From Hymenobacter polaris (GTDB lineage: Bacteria; Bacteroidota; Bacteroidia; Cytophagales; Hymenobacteraceae), in the NCBI RefSeq assembly GCF_012927305.1, contig NZ_JABBGH010000002.1:558001-622000 (forward strand): a stretch of 64,000 nucleotides of DNA, given 5' to 3'. This document shows, in pieces, positions 42,950 to 52,703 of this stretch (within the stretch, counting starts at the first letter, position 1; every line of letters starts with the position of its first letter). The notes beneath the pieces were generated by a model. The model searched no databases, was not told the DNA's origin, and saw only the letters and a list, made by a program, of their open reading frames with translations. The position numbers were made by a program, and so were the translations under genes.

Positions 42950-43351
42950 ATGCAAAAACGCGCCATCAACCCCTGGCAGTGGCAAGCGCCCAGTGCCTAC
43001 CAGCAAGCCTTAGAAGTAACCCAGCCCGCTGCCACGCTCTACTGCGCCGGCCAGGCCGCCATCGACGCCGATGGCCACCCCAGCACCGCCAACATGCGCA
43101 CCCAGCTCCAGCAAGTGCTCGGCAACGTGGAGCAGGTCGTAACCACGGCCGGCTACCAGTGCCGCGACATCGTGCACCTGCGCCTGTACACCACCGACAG
43201 GGCCGCGCTCTTCGGCGGGGGCGGCTGCTTCGACGTGTTTACCGACTGGGTAGCCCAGCACGGCATCCAGGCCGCCGCCACCATGGTCGAAGTGAAGTTT
43301 TTGGCCTTCGAGGGCCTGAAAGTGGAGGTGGAAGCCACGGCCGTGCGCTAG
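42950..43351 (+). CDS. Rid-family protein, non-canonical
   Basis: A 133-residue trimeric-barrel Rid protein (YjgF/YER057c/UK114 fold). Fold motifs: LYCAGQAAIDADG, QLQQVLGNVEQVV, DIVHLRLYTTD, VEVKFLAFEGLKVEVEATAV. The Arg that binds substrate carboxylate in RidA imine deaminases, expected just before the VEV strand, appears to be Ala (AAATMVEV), so deamination of 2-aminoacrylate is doubtful. It lies after a Crp-type gene. It probably belongs to one of the non-deaminase Rid subgroups. Confidence 0.85.
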   Translation: MQKRAINPWQWQAPSAYQQALEVTQPAATLYCAGQAAIDADGHPSTANMRTQLQQVLGNVEQVVTTAGYQCRDIVHLRLYTTDRAALFGGGGCFDVFTDWVAQHGIQAAATMVEVKFLAFEGLKVEVEATAVR

Positions 43352-43488
43352 CAACTTATGATGGCGCGGGGCTGTGTCCCGCGCCATCGGGGCCATCAGG
43401 TGGAAAGGGCAGAGCTACCAGAAGGCACAAGTGGCGGCGTGCCAGTGCGCACCAGTTACTACTTTACGGTCGTTTAGTCCAGCTTTGT

Positions 43489-44046
43489 ATGCCAACTGCC
43501 GAGCCCCACCGCGCTACTCCTTCCCCGGCTGTGCTGGCCTTCTACAATGCCGTGCCCAATGTGCTGTGGTCGGTGCTGAGTTTGGTGCCTATGGTGGTGT
43601 TTTGCTACCAGCACGTGGCGCGGCCGTGGCTTTATGGGTTTGTTGCGCTCAGCCTGCTGGCCTACGCGTGGCCGACGGCTTGGCTGCGGCATCTGCAACT
43701 GAGTACCCGGCCCGCCGTGTACCGCAAGCTGCGGGTGCCCGTCCTCAATCACTTCACCCAGCACGGTACGTTTGTCAACCGCCTGCTGCGGCGCCGCTAC
43801 CCGCAGTATCAATATCTGCCCCTGCGGGCCAACCTAGCCAAGGTTGTGCGCACTACCTACCACCTAGAGCAGTTTCACTGGGTGATGCTCGTGTATTTTT
43901 TGCTGACCACTGGCTACGCGGTAGCCCTAGGGTACTGGAGCTGGGTCGGCGTGCTCACGCTGCTCAACGTGGGGTACAATCTGTACCCCATTTGGCTACA
44001 GCAGTACCTGCGCCTCCGGCTGCGTCGGTTGCCGCGCCTAGGATAA
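43489..44046 (+). CDS. CrtO-like acyltransferase family membrane protein
   Basis: A 185-residue protein with about four membrane segments (about 25-45, 50-68, 120-140, 143-160). The pattern VLNHFTQHGTFVNRLL and the C-terminal NVGYNLYPIWLQQYLRLRLR recall the family around glycosyl-4,4'-diaponeurosporenoate acyltransferase (CrtO), the last step of staphyloxanthin-type carotenoid synthesis. No other carotenoid gene is in the window, so the substrate is unknown and the assignment is tentative. ATG 43489 is preferred over upstream in-frame starts lying inside the Rid gene. Confidence 0.6.
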   Translation: MPTAEPHRATPSPAVLAFYNAVPNVLWSVLSLVPMVVFCYQHVARPWLYGFVALSLLAYAWPTAWLRHLQLSTRPAVYRKLRVPVLNHFTQHGTFVNRLLRRRYPQYQYLPLRANLAKVVRTTYHLEQFHWVMLVYFLLTTGYAVALGYWSWVGVLTLLNVGYNLYPIWLQQYLRLRLRRLPRLG

Positions 44047-44117
44047 GTTAGGAGTTGCCCACGTGGTACACTGCTACTTGCTTCTTATTTTGGTGCTGTG
44101 CCTATACTTTGCTGCTG

Positions 44118-44555
44118 ATGAAACTAGTACTTTTAAGCTGCGGCCTGGCGGCTGCCCTGCCGGGAGCAGCCCAGCAGCCAGCACCACGGCAGAACACAGT
44201 TGAGGCCGCGCCCGCAGACGCTTATGGTAGCTGGCTGAGCATAGGGAATGACGTGGCGCGGCTCTTGCGCCGGGCACTGGCCGAGCCAGACGATGCCAAG
44301 GCTATTGCCCTGCTGAACAGCCGGGCAACAGCTCGCCTGAAAGCAAAAGCCGAACAGCTCCAACCCAGCTTGCGAAGCTGGGTCAGCACGTTGTCCGTAG
44401 AGCAGAAAGAAGCTTTCGCACAACGCTTCTTGAGGGAGAGCCCGCTCAGGCAGTGCCTGGATTCGCTGGAGCGCAACCCGGCGTCGAAAGCTCGGCTGGA
44501 GCGTAGTCGTGGCTTGCAGAGCGCGCTGCAAGCCTTGGTGTATTACACGCTGTAG
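44118..44555 (+). CDS. Secreted protein, unknown
   Basis: A 145-residue exported protein: signal peptide MKLVLLSCGLAAALPGAAQQ, then a mainly helical body (DDAKAIALLNSRATARLKAK, SWVSTLSVEQKEAFAQRFLR). No family recognised. ATG 44118 gives the clean signal peptide; the frame is open back to 44055. It lies between the CrtO-like gene and an AraC regulator, with no sign of coupling. Confidence 0.6.
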   Translation: MKLVLLSCGLAAALPGAAQQPAPRQNTVEAAPADAYGSWLSIGNDVARLLRRALAEPDDAKAIALLNSRATARLKAKAEQLQPSLRSWVSTLSVEQKEAFAQRFLRESPLRQCLDSLERNPASKARLERSRGLQSALQALVYYTL

Positions 44556-44609
44556 GGCGCCGCCCGGCGCCCGGCCGCAACTTCTGGCGCGGGCAGTAGT
44601 TTCGGGAAT

Positions 44610-45485
44610 ATGCAGACGCTCACTAGCCGGCCGCCGGTGCCGGTACACCCGTTTAAGGGCAACAGCCCGGAGGCCTTCACGATGGCGCGGTCGGAGGGCG
44701 GCACCGTGATTGAGGCCGACATGCTGCTGCCGCACCGCAAGGCGTATTACCTGCTGGTATTTGTGCGCCAGAACCAGGGGCGGCACTGGGCCGACCTCAC
44801 GCCCTACGAGCACCGCCCCAACACCGTGTACTTCTCCGAGCCGGGCCAGATACTGGTGAAGGAGGAACCCACGCCCTTCTGGGGCACGCACCTGGAGTTT
44901 ACGCCCGAGTTTGTGGCCCGGCACGCGGGGCTGGCTGAGCTGCCCATCGTGCAGAACCCGCGCTGCGCCCACGAGCTGCGCCTGACCGCCGCCGAAGCCG
45001 ACACCATAGAGGCTCTGCTGGCCCAGCTAGAGGCCGAGTATCAGCGCCCCGGCGAGTGGCAGCAGCGCCTGCTGGGCTCCTACCTCACGGTGCTGCTCAC
45101 CTATCTGAGCCGCCTCTACACCGAGCAGCACCCCGAGGCCGAGCCCACGCCCGACCAGCGGCTGCTGCGCGCCTACCAGGCCAAGGTGGAGGAATGCTTC
45201 CGGGAGGTGCACGAGGTGAGCGCCTACGCCACGCAGCTGCACATTTCGGCGGGGCACCTGAGCGAGGTGATAAAAGCCCAGACTGGGCGGCCCGCTATCA
45301 AGCACCTGCACGAGCGGCTGGTGCTGGAGGCGCGGCGCCTGCTGCTGCACACCCAGCAGCCGCTCAAGGAAATAGCCTACGGCCTGGGCTTTCAGAACGC
45401 TTCGTATTTCACCCGCTTCTTCAAGCGCGAGGCGGGTACCACGCCGGCCGACTACCGGGCCAGCGTCCGCAAAATGTACCAGTGA
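44610..45485 (+). CDS. AraC family regulator
   Basis: A 291-residue regulator with an N-terminal cupin-like sensing domain (about 30-130, LLPHRKAYYLLVFVRQNQG) and a C-terminal double helix-turn-helix (about 190-288: VSAYATQLHISAGHLSEVIK; LKEIAYGLGFQNASYFTRFF). The second HTH has the classic GF.n.syF.r.Fk pattern. It precedes two SDR genes and an aldo/keto reductase on the same strand and is the likely activator of these reductases. Confidence 0.92.
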   Translation: MQTLTSRPPVPVHPFKGNSPEAFTMARSEGGTVIEADMLLPHRKAYYLLVFVRQNQGRHWADLTPYEHRPNTVYFSEPGQILVKEEPTPFWGTHLEFTPEFVARHAGLAELPIVQNPRCAHELRLTAAEADTIEALLAQLEAEYQRPGEWQQRLLGSYLTVLLTYLSRLYTEQHPEAEPTPDQRLLRAYQAKVEECFREVHEVSAYATQLHISAGHLSEVIKAQTGRPAIKHLHERLVLEARRLLLHTQQPLKEIAYGLGFQNASYFTRFFKREAGTTPADYRASVRKMYQ

Positions 45486-45562
45486 TGCCGCGAAATGGGT
45501 AACGGCGGCGCTTGCGGCGGGCGGGACCTTTGTGCTGTTCAATTGAAGCACAAAACTTCCCC

Positions 45563-46300
45563 ATGAAAACCGTTCTCATCACCGGCGCCAACAAAAGCAT
45601 TGGCTTTGAAGCCGCCCGCCAGCTGCTGCAGCAAGGCTACTACGTGTACCTGGGCAGCCGCGACGCCCAGCGCGGCCAGCAGGCCGTAGCCCAGCTCCGC
45701 GCCGAAGGCCTCACCCAGGTCGAGTTGCTTACCATCGACGTTACCGACAGCGCCTCCATCGCCGCCGCCCGCGCCACCCTAGGGCAGAAAACGCCGGTGC
45801 TCGACGTGCTCATCAACAACGCCGGCATCAGCGGGGGCATGTCGCAGCCGGCCGTGAGCACACCCATTGGCACCATTAAGGAGGTGTTCGATACCAACGT
45901 GTTCGGGGTGATTGAAGTCACGCAGGCGTTTCTCGACCTGCTGCGCCAGTCGCCGGCGCCGCGCATCGTCAACGTCACCTCGGGCCTGGGGTCGCTCACG
46001 CTGCACAACGACCCCAGCTGGAAGTACTACCACGTGAAGGGTGCCGCCTACGCCCCCTCCAAAGCCGCCCTGAACGGCTACACCATCATGCTGGCCTACG
46101 AGCTGCGCGATACGCCCTTCAAGGTCAACGCCGTAGACCCCGGCTACACCGCCACCGACTTCAACCACCACAGCGGCCCCGGCACCGTGCCAGACGCCGC
46201 CGCCCGCCTCGTGAAGGCCGCCACCCTAGGGCCCGACGGCCCCACCAGCCAGTTTTTCAGCGACGACAACCTGCCCGGCACCGACGTCAGCCCCTGGTAA
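45563..46300 (+). CDS. SDR family oxidoreductase (1)
   Basis: A 245-residue short-chain dehydrogenase/reductase of the carbonyl-reductase-like group. NAD(P) motif TGANKSIG, NNAG, catalytic YAPSK (Tyr, Lys), and PGYTATDF. It is paralogous to the next gene (shared LITGANK.IG.EAA.QLLQ.GY and LAYELRDT). In the second copy the glycine motif is regular (GANKGIG), while here Gly is Ser. ATG 45563 is used; a GACCTTTG box lies at 45525-45532. Likely NADPH-dependent carbonyl reduction. Confidence 0.9.
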   Translation: MKTVLITGANKSIGFEAARQLLQQGYYVYLGSRDAQRGQQAVAQLRAEGLTQVELLTIDVTDSASIAAARATLGQKTPVLDVLINNAGISGGMSQPAVSTPIGTIKEVFDTNVFGVIEVTQAFLDLLRQSPAPRIVNVTSGLGSLTLHNDPSWKYYHVKGAAYAPSKAALNGYTIMLAYELRDTPFKVNAVDPGYTATDFNHHSGPGTVPDAAARLVKAATLGPDGPTSQFFSDDNLPGTDVSPW

Positions 46301-46380
46301 GAACAAGTGCCCTAGGCCCGCCCGGTGGGATAGGGCGCTAGTCGGCCAGGGCGGCGGGCGCGGCACGACTTGCGTAGAAA

Positions 46381-46425
46381 GTGAAGTATTCACCATGCTT
46401 ACGACGGCGGCAGCTCGCACCTTTG
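46381..46425 (+). promoter_or_regulatory. Palindrome and -7 box before SDR 2
   Basis: GTGAAGTATTCAC at 46381-46393 is a 13-nt imperfectly centred palindrome, and CACCTTTG at 46418-46425 resembles the -7 box. The palindrome lies where a -33-overlapping regulator would bind. This is weak but specific evidence for independent control of the second SDR. Confidence 0.35.
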
Positions 46426-46465
46426 CGCGGCCCCGGCGACACAAGCTTATGCTCCTGACTTTTCT

Positions 46466-47185
46466 ATGAAATACGCGCTCATCACCGGTGCCAACAAGGG
46501 CATCGGCTACGAAGCGGCCCAGCAACTGCTGCAAGCTGGCTACTTCGTGTTCCTAGGTAGCCGCGACGCGGCCAAGGGCCAGCAGGCGCAGCAGCAGCTA
46601 CAGGCGGCGGGCCTAGACCAGGTGCAGGCTGTGGAGCTGGACGTAACCAACGACGAGTCGGTGCAGCGGGCGGTGGCAGTAGTGCGCCAGCGCACCCCGC
46701 AGCTCGACGCGCTGCTCAACAACGCTGGCATTCCCAGCAACCTCGCCCACCAGCCCTCCACCATTCCGCTCGGCGCCATCGAGGCGCTGTTGGCCACCAA
46801 CTACTATGGGGTTGTGCGCACCACGCAGGCGTTTCTGCCGCTGCTGCGGGCGGCGCCGCGGGCCTGCATCGTCAATGTGTCGTCCAGCATCGGCTCGCTG
46901 GCGCTGCAAGCCGACCCCACCTGGGAGTACTACCAGGTGAAGCCCGTGGCCTACACTACCTCCAAGGCCATGGTCAATGCCTGGACCATCTGCCTGGCCT
47001 ACGAGCTGCGCGACACGGCCATCAAGGTCAATTCGGTAAACCCCGGCTATACGGCCACCGACTTTACCGGGCACCAGGGCCACTCGCCGCCCCACGCCGC
47101 CCAGGTGCTGGTGAAATACGCCACGCTGCCGCCCGATGGCCCCACGGGCCAGTTCTTCAGCGAAGACGGACCGACGCCCTGGTAA
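46466..47185 (+). CDS. SDR family oxidoreductase (2)
   Basis: A 239-residue paralogue of the preceding SDR. Motifs: TGANKGIGYE, LLNNAGIP, YTTSK catalytic Tyr/Lys, NPGYTATDFTGH. It has its own 165-nt upstream region with a palindrome and -7-like box. It is followed 33 nt later by an aldo/keto reductase. Together with SDR 1 it looks like a carbonyl-detoxification or stress set under the upstream AraC protein (inference). Confidence 0.9.
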   Translation: MKYALITGANKGIGYEAAQQLLQAGYFVFLGSRDAAKGQQAQQQLQAAGLDQVQAVELDVTNDESVQRAVAVVRQRTPQLDALLNNAGIPSNLAHQPSTIPLGAIEALLATNYYGVVRTTQAFLPLLRAAPRACIVNVSSSIGSLALQADPTWEYYQVKPVAYTTSKAMVNAWTICLAYELRDTAIKVNSVNPGYTATDFTGHQGHSPPHAAQVLVKYATLPPDGPTGQFFSEDGPTPW

Positions 47186-47218
47186 CTATCTGTTTTTTTC
47201 CTAATTCTTTCCTTCTTC

Positions 47219-48091
47219 ATGTCAACCCTCACCATCGCCCCCCAGTCAACTCAGCCGCTCACCGTCAACCGCCTGGGCTACGGCACCATGCGCCTTACCG
47301 GCCCCGGCATCTGGGGCGAGCCCGCCGACCGGCCCCAAGCCCTGGAAGTGCTGAAAACCGCCGTGGCCAACGGCGTTACTTTCATCGATACCGCCGACTA
47401 CTACGGCGACGACATCACCAACCGCCTCATCGTGGAGGCGCTGTATCCTTACCATAAAGAACTGGTAATCTGCACCAAAGTAGGCGCCACCCGCAACCCC
47501 GCCGACAAAAGCTGGCCGCCCTTCAACCGGCCCGAGCAGCTGCGCCAGAGCATCGAGCGCAACCTGCGCACCCTCCGGCAGGAGGCCGTGCAGCTGGTGC
47601 ACTTCCGGGTAATGCCGGGCGCCGAGGTGCCGTTTGAGGAGTCGATGGGCGCCATGTACGAGATGCAGCGCGAGGGCAAAATCCAGCACGTGGGTGTGAG
47701 CAACGTGACGCCCGAGGAGCTGGCCGCCGCCCTAGGGATGGGCGAAGTAGCCAGCGTGGAGAACATGTACAGCTACGCCCAGCGCACCACCATGAACGAC
47801 GGCCACGGCGAAACCCGCGGCGGCGAGGTGCTGCCCCTGTGCGAGCAGCACGGCATTGCCTTCGTGCCCTTCTTCTCGCTGGTGCACGGCCTGCCCAACG
47901 CCGGCAACAAGCTCGCCGAGCTAGCCCAGCAAAAGGGCGTGACCGAAGCCCAGCTCAACATTGCCTGGCTGCTGCACCGCTCGCCGCTACTGCTGCCCAT
48001 CCCCGGCACCTCATCGGTAGCCCACCTGCGCGAAAACCTGGCCGCCGCCAACATCGAGCTGAGCGCCGAGGATATGGCGTATCTGGGGTAG
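47219..48091 (+). CDS. Aldo/keto reductase
   Basis: A 290-residue NADPH-dependent TIM-barrel reductase. Catalytic tetrad: Asp and Tyr in FIDTADYYG, Lys in ICTKVGA, His in LVHFRV. Cofactor segments IPGTSSVAHLREN and GVSN are present. Length and order match the family. It is the last gene of the plus-strand reductase set; a family-B inverted repeat follows 30 nt later, separating it from the convergent VOC gene. Confidence 0.93.
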   Translation: MSTLTIAPQSTQPLTVNRLGYGTMRLTGPGIWGEPADRPQALEVLKTAVANGVTFIDTADYYGDDITNRLIVEALYPYHKELVICTKVGATRNPADKSWPPFNRPEQLRQSIERNLRTLRQEAVQLVHFRVMPGAEVPFEESMGAMYEMQREGKIQHVGVSNVTPEELAAALGMGEVASVENMYSYAQRTTMNDGHGETRGGEVLPLCEQHGIAFVPFFSLVHGLPNAGNKLAELAQQKGVTEAQLNIAWLLHRSPLLLPIPGTSSVAHLRENLAAANIELSAEDMAYLG

Positions 48092-48120
48092 GTGCCCCAG
48101 GGGGCATATCCCTTACATAA

Positions 48121-48215
48121 GCACGTCATGCTGAGCTTGCCGAAGCATCTTTATCGCACCGTCGAACGGTTTGGATGAAGCGGTAGAGATGCTTCGGCAA
48201 GCTCAGCATGACGTT
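48121..48215. repeat. Inverted repeat, family B, copy 2
   Basis: Arms about 48122-48153 and 48184-48215 (CGTCATGCTGAGCTTGCCGA and so on) lie between convergent aldo/keto reductase and VOC genes, within 30 and 16 nt of their stops. Confidence 0.88.
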
Positions 48216-48230
48216 CTGGTTTAGGGAATT

Positions 48231-48644
48231 TTAGCTAACCGCCTGCCGGGCAAACCGCTGCTGCGCGGCCGACGTCACGGGCGTGAAGAAGTTGACCAGG
48301 TTGCCGTCGGGGTCGCGGAAGAGCAGCGAGCGGTTGCCCCAGGGCATGGTGGTGGGCGTCTGCACTACATCGGGACCTAGCAGCTCGGCGATGCGCTGAT
48401 AGGTAGCATCCACATCTTCGACGTGAAACTCGATAATGGCCGAGCGGTTGGCGGCGGCCGCTACGTGCGGGTTGCCGGCCAGCTCGGGGGTGCGTAGGCT
48501 GCCGATAGCCAGCGTGGCGCCCGGCGTGCGCAGCTCGGCAAAATCGGGGGTGTAGCGCGTGGCGGGCAGGCCGGTGGCTTGCTCGTAGAACTCAACGAGG
48601 CGCTCGAGGTCGGCGGTGAGGAGGCGGATGGAGGCGAACTGCAT
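48231..48644 (-). CDS. VOC family (glyoxalase-like) protein
   Basis: A 137-residue vicinal-oxygen-chelate protein with two beta-alpha-beta-beta-beta modules. N-terminal IRLLTADLERLVEFYEQATG, central AIIEFHVEDVDATYQRI and C-terminal SLLFRDPDGNLVNFFTP are typical. Potential metal ligands include the His of EFHV, but the reaction cannot be assigned. Similar short VOC proteins are often dioxygenase-like or antibiotic-resistance-like. Its own unit; opposite to the aldo/keto reductase. Confidence 0.88.
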   Translation of the reverse strand: MQFASIRLLTADLERLVEFYEQATGLPATRYTPDFAELRTPGATLAIGSLRTPELAGNPHVAAAANRSAIIEFHVEDVDATYQRIAELLGPDVVQTPTTMPWGNRSLLFRDPDGNLVNFFTPVTSAAQQRFARQAVS

Positions 48645-48732
48645 GGGGCTTGAGAACTAAATGATGATGCCACAAAGAGCGGCACCCCCACTGACAGCCC
48701 TATGGCAGTCCTACCCGGCCCTTCAAAAAAAA

Positions 48733-49428
48733 TTACGTCGGGCGCGGCAAGCCCAGGCTGGCGAGGTAATCGGCCAGCGTAAGCTGCGGCTGGTGGGCGA
48801 AGGGCAGGCTAGTAGCCGCCAGGTGCTGCACCCGCGACACCCGGAAGTCGCGGTACGCCTGCCGCAACTGGCACCAGCCGATGAAGTGCCAGGTGAAATT
48901 GTAGAACACCAGCCCGATGGGCTCGACCCGGCGCCGGGTGCTGCCACCGTTCTTGTCCTGGTAGTCCACCTCCAGCACCCGCCCGTTGGCAATGGCCGCC
49001 TGAATAGGGGCCAGGTAGGCCGTGTGACTTTCGGCATACTCGGGCACGTGCAGCAGGATGCGGCTAGCCAGTTCCGCCAGCCGGTCCTGGTCGGTGGGGC
49101 GCAGCACGGCGCGCACCTTCTGCAAGGCGGCAGCCACGTGCAGCTGAATAGAGCCATCGGCCAGGGTAGCGCCTAGGGTTTCGAGCAGCAGCAGGGCGTT
49201 GGCCTCGTCGGGGGTGAAGCTAACGGGCGGCAGGAAGTAGCCCTGCACCAGAAAGTAGCCCCGCCCCACCTCGAAGCTGACCGGAATGCCCTGCTCGCCC
49301 AGCGCCCGGATGTCGCGGTACACCGTGCGCACGCTGATGCCAAACTGCTCGGCCAACTGCTCGGCTGTAGTGTAGCGGCGGGCTTGCAGCAGGGTTGTCA
49401 TGCCAAACAGGCGGTCGATGCGGTTCAC
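48733..49428 (-). CDS. WYL-domain transcriptional regulator
   Basis: A 231-residue YafY-like regulator: N-terminal HTH (about 3-55, RRYTTAEQLAEQFGISVRTV then YRDIRAL) and a WYL domain (about 125-205, RRRVEPIGLVFYNFTWHFIG). A GTG at 49428 starts the canonical VNRIDRLFGM N terminus; the frame stays open upstream through an inverted repeat, which is not expected to be coded. WYL domains often sense nucleic-acid or nucleotide ligands. The neighbouring VOC gene is the nearest candidate target. Confidence 0.9.
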   Translation of the reverse strand: MNRIDRLFGMTTLLQARRYTTAEQLAEQFGISVRTVYRDIRALGEQGIPVSFEVGRGYFLVQGYFLPPVSFTPDEANALLLLETLGATLADGSIQLHVAAALQKVRAVLRPTDQDRLAELASRILLHVPEYAESHTAYLAPIQAAIANGRVLEVDYQDKNGGSTRRRVEPIGLVFYNFTWHFIGWCQLRQAYRDFRVSRVQHLAATSLPFAHQPQLTLADYLASLGLPRPT

Positions 49429-49504
49429 GGAAGTAGAGGTTGGAAGGTAGGTAAATAAGGGCGGTTTGCCGGGCAGCTGGCTTGGCTTGGACTCATTTGC
49501 AGCC

Positions 49505-49641
49505 GCCAAAAATCGGTTGTCATGGCAAGCCGGTAGTCTATCATTGCGAGCCTGCGAAGCAATCGCACCAGAACAGTGCCCTAGGGTGTCGTCCGGATTG
49601 CAATTGCTTCGCGCAGCTCGCAAGGCCAACCGATTTTTGGC
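49505..49641. repeat. Nested inverted repeat, family C
   Basis: Outer arms GCCAAAAATCGGTTG at 49505-49519 and its complement near 49627-49641 enclose inner arms ATTGCGAGCCTGCGAAGCAA (from 49542) and TTGCTTCGCGCAGCTCGCAA (to 49623). A CCCTAGGG word is in the loop. This is the only large repeat here lying between divergent start codons. Confidence 0.8.
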
Positions 49642-49727
49642 TAACAGTATTCAATTCTTACGAAGCCAAATGGCTCGCAAAACAACTGCGCAGTAGTGGC
49701 TTGGCGCCGTCGGTAGCGCCGGGTGGG

Positions 49728-49735
49728 TACTTTTG
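49728..49735 (+). promoter_or_regulatory. -7 box (TACTTTTG), possibly leaderless start
   Basis: A perfect TAnnTTTG box only 5 nt before ATG 49741. With usual spacing transcription would start at or next to the A of the ATG, implying a leaderless mRNA. Confidence 0.5.
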
Positions 49736-49740
49736 CACCT

Positions 49741-50178
49741 ATGAAAAATTATGCATTGCTGCTACTAGCCGGGCTGGCCACGGCCTGCAATCAATCGGCC
49801 CCGCAAACGCCGGCCGCCGTATCGTCGGCCCCCGCCGCTACGGCCGATACTCCGGCCGCTACGGCCGATGCGCCAGCCCAAACGGCCGCGCCAGCCACCA
49901 TCGACGTGGCCAAGGCCAAAGAGCTGCTGAAGCAGCCCGGCACCCAGGTCCTTGACGTGCGCACTTCGCCCGAATACATGCTGGGCCATCTACCCCAGGC
50001 AAAGAACCTGAACGTCAATAGCGATGACTTTGCCCAGCAGGTAGCCCAGCTCGATACCAGCAAAACTTACGTGGTGTACTGCGGCTCGGGCGTACGCAGC
50101 GCCAAAGCGGCCGAGCAGATGGCCCAAAAAGGCTTCCACCACGTGGTGAACGGCGGCGGCTACGGCGACCTGAAGTAA
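49741..50178 (+). CDS. Rhodanese-domain lipoprotein
   Basis: A 145-residue lipoprotein (lipobox LATAC). An Ala/Thr/Pro linker with short ATADTPAATADAPAQ repeats (about 25-55) leads to a rhodanese domain with catalytic Cys in VVYCGSGVRS and VLDVRTSPEYMLGHLPQA. It acts in the envelope, perhaps in sulfur transfer or as a redox partner. The start is fixed at 49741 by the lipoprotein signal and the promoter box just before it. The M48 gene follows after 67 nt. Confidence 0.92.
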   Translation: MKNYALLLLAGLATACNQSAPQTPAAVSSAPAATADTPAATADAPAQTAAPATIDVAKAKELLKQPGTQVLDVRTSPEYMLGHLPQAKNLNVNSDDFAQQVAQLDTSKTYVVYCGSGVRSAKAAEQMAQKGFHHVVNGGGYGDLK

Positions 50179-50245
50179 AAGTGCCAGCCGGAACCGGGTG
50201 GGTAAGCGCCTAGGTATGGAAGCGGCCGGGTTGTATGTTCAGCCC

Positions 50246-51511
<1,266 letters not shown>

Positions 51512-51537
51512 GAGACCTGCTCATGCGTTGGGGGGGG

Positions 51538-51963
51538 CTAGGCGGCCGTGGCGGGCTGGCGCAGCAGCCAGCGCACGGCGTCGGCCTCGCTGTCAAACGA
51601 GCGGTACACCAGCGGCAGGCCCTGTACGTAGGTGGTGATGTAGGCCGTAGCCAGCCGCACCAGCACCGTGGGCGACACCAGCACGGCGCCGTGGCGGTAG
51701 CCGCCCTCGGCCACGGCGCGGGGCAGCCAGTTGGTGGCCACCCACTGCTGCTCGGCGGGCGAAAAGGGCGGCATCTGCACCTGGTTGACCAGCACCCGAC
51801 TCCAACGAGTAGTTTGCAGCTGGCGCAGCAACTGCTCGAACAGCGCCTGGGTAGCGGCTAGGCTGCGCGGCTGGCTTCCCCAGGCAATGCGCAAGAGGCC
51901 AGCTGGGTCGGCTTGCAAGTGGCCCGCGGAATTAGAAAAAAGAGTAGACCCCTCCGTACCCAT
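51538..51963 (-). CDS. STAS/SpoIIAA-like small protein
   Basis: A 141-residue soluble protein resembling the SpoIIAA-like (STAS/SEC14) group: LFEQLLRQLQTTRWSRVLVN strand-helix pattern, VYRSFDSEADAVRWL at the C terminus. Such proteins in Bacteroidetes are uncharacterised. TTG at 51972 is in frame; ATG 51963 is preferred. It is convergent with the M48 gene, 26 nt between stops. Confidence 0.55.
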   Translation of the reverse strand: MGTEGSTLFSNSAGHLQADPAGLLRIAWGSQPRSLAATQALFEQLLRQLQTTRWSRVLVNQVQMPPFSPAEQQWVATNWLPRAVAEGGYRHGAVLVSPTVLVRLATAYITTYVQGLPLVYRSFDSEADAVRWLLRQPATAA

Positions 51964-52142
51964 ATCCGTCAAAGATAGGGCGGCGCCCAGCCCCCCAAGC
52001 TCCTTGCTGGGGCCGCCACCAGCTGGGCGGGCTAGTAACGGCCGCCGTGTCGAAAGTGCCTAGGGGTTGAGGATAAGGCAACTACCAGATAGCAGGGCGC
52101 GGGTTTGCCCCGGCGGTGGGCCCGCCGCCGTATAAGGCCCTT

Positions 52143-52697
52143 ATGATTCCGCTCATTACCCACACCCCCCGCCTCACGCTCATTGCCGCCAGCCGGGCTC
52201 TGCTCACGGCCGAGCTGCACAAGCCCCAGTATTTTCCGGTGCTGCTGGGCGCCGCCATGCCCGCCAACTGGCCACCCGGCGACTACAACCGCGATGCCAT
52301 GGAGTATTTTTTGGAAAAGCTAAGCGAAGGCGGCCGCACCGCCGCCGGCTGGTACAACTGGTACGCCCTGCTGAATGCCGCCGGCGACGTACCCCGCACG
52401 CTGGTGGGCTCGGGTGGCTTCACGGGCCCGCCCGATGCCACCGGGTTGGTAGAGCTAGGCTACTCCATTGCCGCCGACTGGCGCGGGCAGGGCCTGGCCA
52501 CCGAGCTGGTGGCGGGCCTGGTGCAGCAGGCGGCGGCCACGGGCCTGGTACACCGCCTGGTGGCCCACACGCAGCCCGAAAACCTCATCTCGCAGAAGGT
52601 ATTGCTGGCCAATGGCTTCGAGTCGTCGGGCACCGACGTGAACGGCCAGCTGCGCTTCGAGCGGGCCGTGGAGCCAGCACCCGTGCTACTGGGGTAA
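52143..52697 (+). CDS. GNAT N-acetyltransferase
   Basis: A 184-residue acetyltransferase of the RimJ/RimL-like group. N-terminal ITHTPRLTLIAAS; acetyl-CoA site DWRGQGLATELVAGLVQQA (Q/RxxGxG/A pattern); motif B HTQPENLISQKVLLANGFE, typical of ribosomal-protein or amino-group acetylators. The substrate is unknown. ATG 52143 fits the family start. A family-B inverted repeat follows 7 nt after the stop. Confidence 0.9.
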   Translation: MIPLITHTPRLTLIAASRALLTAELHKPQYFPVLLGAAMPANWPPGDYNRDAMEYFLEKLSEGGRTAAGWYNWYALLNAAGDVPRTLVGSGGFTGPPDATGLVELGYSIAADWRGQGLATELVAGLVQQAAATGLVHRLVAHTQPENLISQKVLLANGFESSGTDVNGQLRFERAVEPAPVLLG

Positions 52698-52703
52698 CAA
52701 TTA

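Noticed and set aside
43374..44051. A plus-strand frame overlapping the CrtO-like gene
   Set aside because: It overlaps the membrane protein in another frame and its translation is Ala/Pro/Arg-rich without motifs.
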